From contig JAAGZO010001130.1 of assembly GCA_024206195.1 (NCBI GenBank), positions 1-7,394 on the forward strand: a stretch of DNA of 7,394 bases, in the 5' to 3' direction. The notes beneath the pieces are model-generated. The model was not told the origin of the DNA and ran no database searches. It worked only from the letters and a program-made list of their open reading frames with translations. The stretch is from a bacterium. Its GTDB lineage: Archaea > Nanoarchaeota > Nanoarchaeia > Woesearchaeales > UBA10216. Positions 6,045 to 7,394 of the stretch are shown piece by piece. Position 1 is the first letter of the stretch, and the number at the start of each line of letters is the position of its first letter. The translations under genes and the position numbers were made by a program.

Positions 6045-6233
6045 ATGGACATTAAAACAGAGTTAAACAGACATGAGATCATAATGGAGCTATTAACTTG
6101 GTTCAAAGGGAAGTTGCTCAGATCATATGGCTATGTTCCTATTGAAAGACTTGAATTCTACCGCAACTGGATTGAAGCAGAACCTACGGATTACTTAGAG
6201 TACTTATATATAGAACATATAGAACAGAGATAG
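6045..6233 (+). CDS. Small protein of unknown function
   Basis: I do not recognise this 62-residue protein. It is rich in aromatic residues and glutamate: IIMELLTWFKGKLLRSYGY, then VPIERLEFYRNWIEAEPTDY, then LEYLYIEHIEQR. It looks mostly helical and amphipathic, with no true membrane segment. AAAGGAGGT lies upstream at ideal spacing. It is the last gene before a 115-base non-coding gap, so an operon may pause or end here. Confidence 0.72.
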   Translation: MDIKTELNRHEIIMELLTWFKGKLLRSYGYVPIERLEFYRNWIEAEPTDYLEYLYIEHIEQR

Positions 6234-6348
6234 CCCTAGAATCGCCTGTATGGGGTCTAGAATCAACGATCTATATATATTAGGGTAGTAAGGCACTTAA
6301 ACAGCGTTCGTTGCTTAGAACGCATTTAAATGGAAAAGGAGAACACAA
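6234..6348 (+). promoter_or_regulatory. Short gap with direct repeats and a hairpin
   Basis: CTAGAATC occurs at 6236-6243 and 6257-6264, exactly 21 bases apart, which is two helical turns. GCGTTC (6304-6309) and GAACGC (6318-6323) form a 6-bp stem with an 8-base loop. No T tract follows, so it is not a classic terminator. The end carries the AAAGGAG of the next gene. A regulatory break within the rightward block is likely. Confidence 0.4.
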
Positions 6349-6486
6349 ATGTTTAAAGAAATAAATGATAAACTATTCACATTCGCTGAATTTATATTGG
6401 CTATCATAACAATCATCTGTACTTTAGGTTTAATGATATTACCTTTTGTATGTATTTATCAAATAATATTAGAAGTTAATAAGTAA
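6349..6486 (+). CDS. 45-residue membrane peptide
   Basis: This very short gene encodes a 45-residue peptide with a polar start (MFKEINDKLFTFAEF), one long hydrophobic stretch (about residues 16-41, ILAIITIICTLGLMILPF then VCIYQIIL), and a short tail EVNK. A proline at residue 32 splits the stretch. It should sit in the inner membrane. AAAGGAGAACACAA (6335-6348) precedes the ATG and is repeated identically before the next gene, which supports translation of both. Small membrane peptides in phages include holins, lysis inhibitors and superinfection-exclusion factors. The sequence does not tell which, and it is some 1.6 kb from the transglycosylase. Confidence 0.72.
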   Translation: MFKEINDKLFTFAEFILAIITIICTLGLMILPFVCIYQIILEVNK

Positions 6487-6497
6487 AGGAGAACACA

Positions 6498-6689
6498 ATG
6501 TCAAACATAAAATTAACAGAGCTAGACAGTTTCTCAACAATGTCAGTTTCAGGGAAAAAAGCAGGTGCTTTGAAAATAGGCATCAACCTGCTACATCGTT
6601 ATTACCTAGCAATGGATGAACAAGGTGATAGGCACTTGGCAAGAATGAAAAAAGCCAAGCAACAAGGTTGGTCATTTGATGCTTTTTGA
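6498..6689 (+). CDS. Small basic protein of unknown function
   Basis: I do not recognise this 63-residue, basic protein. It opens with SNIKLTELDSFSTMSVSG, continues with GKKAGALKIGINLLHRYYLA and ends in a lysine-rich helix (RHLARMKKAKQQGWSFDAF). The basic helix could bind nucleic acid, but there is no clear helix-turn-helix. The ribosome site AAAGGAGAACACA is a copy of that before the upstream membrane peptide. It is the last gene of the rightward block before the signal-dense non-coding region at 6690-7181. Confidence 0.72.
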   Translation: MSNIKLTELDSFSTMSVSGKKAGALKIGINLLHRYYLAMDEQGDRHLARMKKAKQQGWSFDAF

Positions 6690-6701
6690 CAAAACACAAC
6701 A

Positions 6702-6715
6702 TGTACGATCGAACA
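6702..6715. promoter_or_regulatory. Imperfect copy of the 14-bp palindrome
   Basis: TGTACGATCGAACA differs from the perfect palindrome at 7062-7075 by a single base. A TTGACA lies 11 bases upstream (6686-6691), so the site could overlap a promoter, though no good -10 follows at standard spacing. Confidence 0.45.
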
Positions 6716-6893
6716 ACAAGGATTGGCTCAAATTAGTTAGCCATCCCCTATACTCTTTATATAGTAGTGGAAGACTATTTGTCCATAAGTGGATTAAACC
6801 CTTTGATACCAATGGGTTATCCTGTGGAAAACTTTTTTTCGAGTGGCGGACTAATTTACACGCCAAATCGCTAAAGTTAATGGCTTCAGTAAG

Positions 6894-6948
6894 TTACAAG
6901 AAATCAAAATGGCGAGTTGTCACAACTGGACACTTTTTTTTCTTGTAA
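6894..6948. repeat. 55-bp imperfect palindrome with concentric arms
   Basis: TTACAAGAAA (6894-6903) pairs with TTTCTTGTAA (6939-6948). An inner perfect dyad AGTTGT-C-ACAACT (6915-6927) shares the same centre at 6921. Between them further positions also match (6906-6908, 6910-6911 and 6913), giving 22 of 27 paired positions by my count. This could extrude as a cruciform or fold as a hairpin in single-stranded form. Confidence 0.6.
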
Positions 6949-7061
6949 GTGGTTGGGAATAAAGAAGTTAATGTTTTTGGAGCAAAATTAAGTGGAATTT
7001 ACTGACCTTTTTCGCCTTTTGTTCAAATGAACAAGAAGTATGGGGTAAATGGGTCAAAACG

Positions 7062-7075
7062 TGTACGATCGTACA
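7062..7075. promoter_or_regulatory. 14-bp perfect palindrome, likely operator
   Basis: TGTACGATCGTACA is a perfect dyad 10 bases before the first DnaA-box-like repeat and about 107 bases before the MerR-like gene start. A one-mismatch copy lies at 6702-6715. Two copies flanking the region point to a dimeric regulator. Confidence 0.5.
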
Positions 7076-7085
7076 TGTAGCAGGT

Positions 7086-7116
7086 TGTGGATAACCTGTG
7101 GAAAACCTGTGGATAA
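7086..7116. repeat. Three tandem DnaA-box-like repeats, 11-bp period
   Basis: TGTGGATAA at 7086-7094 and 7108-7116 are exact reverse complements of the DnaA-box consensus TTATCCACA. TGTGGAAAA at 7097-7105 is a one-mismatch version between them. Starts are exactly 11 bases apart, about one helical turn, so bound protein would line up on one face. A fourth related sequence, CCTGTGGAAAA, occurs at 6821-6831. Confidence 0.75.
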
Positions 7117-7146
7117 CTAGTGAAATAATGGTGTTTTTGAACTAGT

Positions 7147-7162
7147 TTAATGTCCAATCTGA
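7147..7162 (+). repeat. 16-bp sequence, exact inverted copy of 5751-5766
   Basis: TTAATGTCCAATCTGA is the exact reverse complement of the sequence at 5751-5766. It lies eight bases before the AAGGAG of the MerR-like gene, so a protein bound here, or an RNA paired here, could control that gene. Confidence 0.5.
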
Positions 7163-7181
7163 ACAATATAAGGAGATAAAA

Positions 7182-7394
7182 ATGTGGGAAAAAACTTATA
7201 ATTTGCATGAAGTTGCTAAAGAAATAGGAGTTTCTTCTGCTTGGATAAATAAGCTTCAAAAGCGAGCGAACATTGTTAATAAGAGTAAAGAGGGTAATCA
7301 TGGCAAAAGATTGAGCTTTACAAAAGAGGAATTAAACACCTTTAAAACTGTTAAAGTATTAAGGACTTTAGATTTTTCTATTTCAGAAATTAAA
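7182..7394 (+). CDS. MerR-like helix-turn-helix DNA-binding protein (N-terminal part, runs off window)
   Basis: The first 71 codons are present and the rest lies right of the window. Residues about 6-30 (YNLHEVAKEIGVSSAWINKL) form a helix-turn-helix of the type ...EVAxxxGVSxxxIxxL. GKRLSFTKEELNTFKTVKVL and RTLDFSISEIK then match the wing and following helices of MerR-type domains, whose usual pattern is RxYxxxDLxxLxxIxxLrxxGFSlxEIK. MerR proteins bind dyad promoters as dimers, often twisting the DNA. The ATG at 7182 has AAGGAG (7170-7175) six bases upstream. The effector or oligomerisation domain cannot be seen, so a repressor, activator, excisionase-like or replication role remains possible. 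It may bind the palindromes or the 16-bp repeat upstream. Confidence 0.8.
   Translation, partial: MWEKTYNLHEVAKEIGVSSAWINKLQKRANIVNKSKEGNHGKRLSFTKEELNTFKTVKVLRTLDFSISEIK

Larger units (their letters stand above)
6690..7181. other. Signal-dense non-coding region, candidate replication origin or control region
   Basis: This region of about 490 bases has no convincing gene. It contains two copies of a 14-bp palindrome near its two ends, stems at 6721-6745 (GGCT/AGCC), 6791-6822 (AACCC/GGGTT extended by GGAT/ATCC) and 6844-6865 (TGGCG/CGCCA), and a 55-bp imperfect palindrome at 6894-6948. It also contains three DnaA-box-like repeats at 7086-7116 and AACTAGT twice (7115-7121 and 7140-7146). T tracts occur at 6833-6839 and 6934-6941. 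Such a mixture is typical of origins, but no initiator gene is visible in the window. Confidence 0.5.

Noticed and set aside
6791..6839. Rho-independent terminator
   Set aside because: The stem at 6791-6822 is followed by a T run only ten bases later, and the stem is bulged with a 12-base loop, so it does not fit the usual form.
6679..6948. Open frame of about 89 codons on the plus strand
   Set aside because: Only a weak AAGG about 11 bases upstream; it overlaps the end of the upstream gene, its product looks random, and its bases are taken up by stems, a DnaA-like site and the 55-bp palindrome.
7023..7301. Open frame of 92 codons on the minus strand
   Set aside because: It runs antisense through the DnaA-box cluster and into the MerR-like gene, and its residue make-up is that of an A/T-rich shadow frame.
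1..7394. CRISPR array, insertion sequence, integrase or attachment site
   Set aside because: No regularly spaced repeat-spacer pattern, transposase or recombinase motifs, or target-site duplication was found anywhere in the window.

Overview
This window looks like part of a tailed double-stranded DNA bacteriophage or prophage. A terminase small subunit candidate, a terminase large subunit and the start of a P22-type portal protein run leftward as a packaging cassette. A block of small, tightly packed genes runs rightward. Nearly every start codon has a strong purine-rich Shine-Dalgarno sequence (AAGGAGG type), so the host is a bacterium. The exact host cannot be named. The sequence is AT-rich, and the rightward half looks more AT-rich than the leftward half.

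Layout. On the minus strand, in transcription order: a 108-residue secreted protein (2833-2507), a 63-residue protein of unknown function (2460-2269), a repeat-bearing non-coding gap (2268-2121), a candidate terminase small subunit (2120-1686), the terminase large subunit (1699-257), and the N-terminal 81 codons of a portal protein (244 to the window edge). The terminase genes overlap and the portal follows after 12 bases, so they are probably co-transcribed. Positions 2834-3729 form a very AT-rich divergent control region with a TATA-rich repeat stretch, two perfect inverted repeats and a sigma70-like promoter facing right.

On the plus strand from 3730 to 6689 are eleven small genes, several coupled by ATGA overlaps: a one-helix membrane protein, a protein with the phage-typical LLASAPDLLEACE motif, an exported lytic transglycosylase, an MTLRDYFAGQ-type phage protein, an unknown acidic protein, a YopX-family protein, three unknown proteins, a 45-residue membrane peptide and a 63-residue basic protein.

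Positions 6690-7181 have no convincing gene but are dense with signals. They hold two near-identical copies of a 14-bp palindrome, a 55-bp imperfect palindrome, smaller stems, and three DnaA-box-like repeats spaced exactly 11 bp apart, two of them perfect. A 16-bp sequence here is an exact reverse complement of one in a gap of the rightward operon. This is the best candidate in the window for a replication origin or control centre. It is followed by the start of a MerR-like DNA-binding protein gene that runs off the right edge.

How the parts may fit together (inference): the left arm packages DNA into procapsids. The right arm carries early or accessory functions plus a cell-wall-cleaving enzyme. 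The 6690-7181 region probably coordinates replication and transcription, with the MerR-like protein as a possible regulator.
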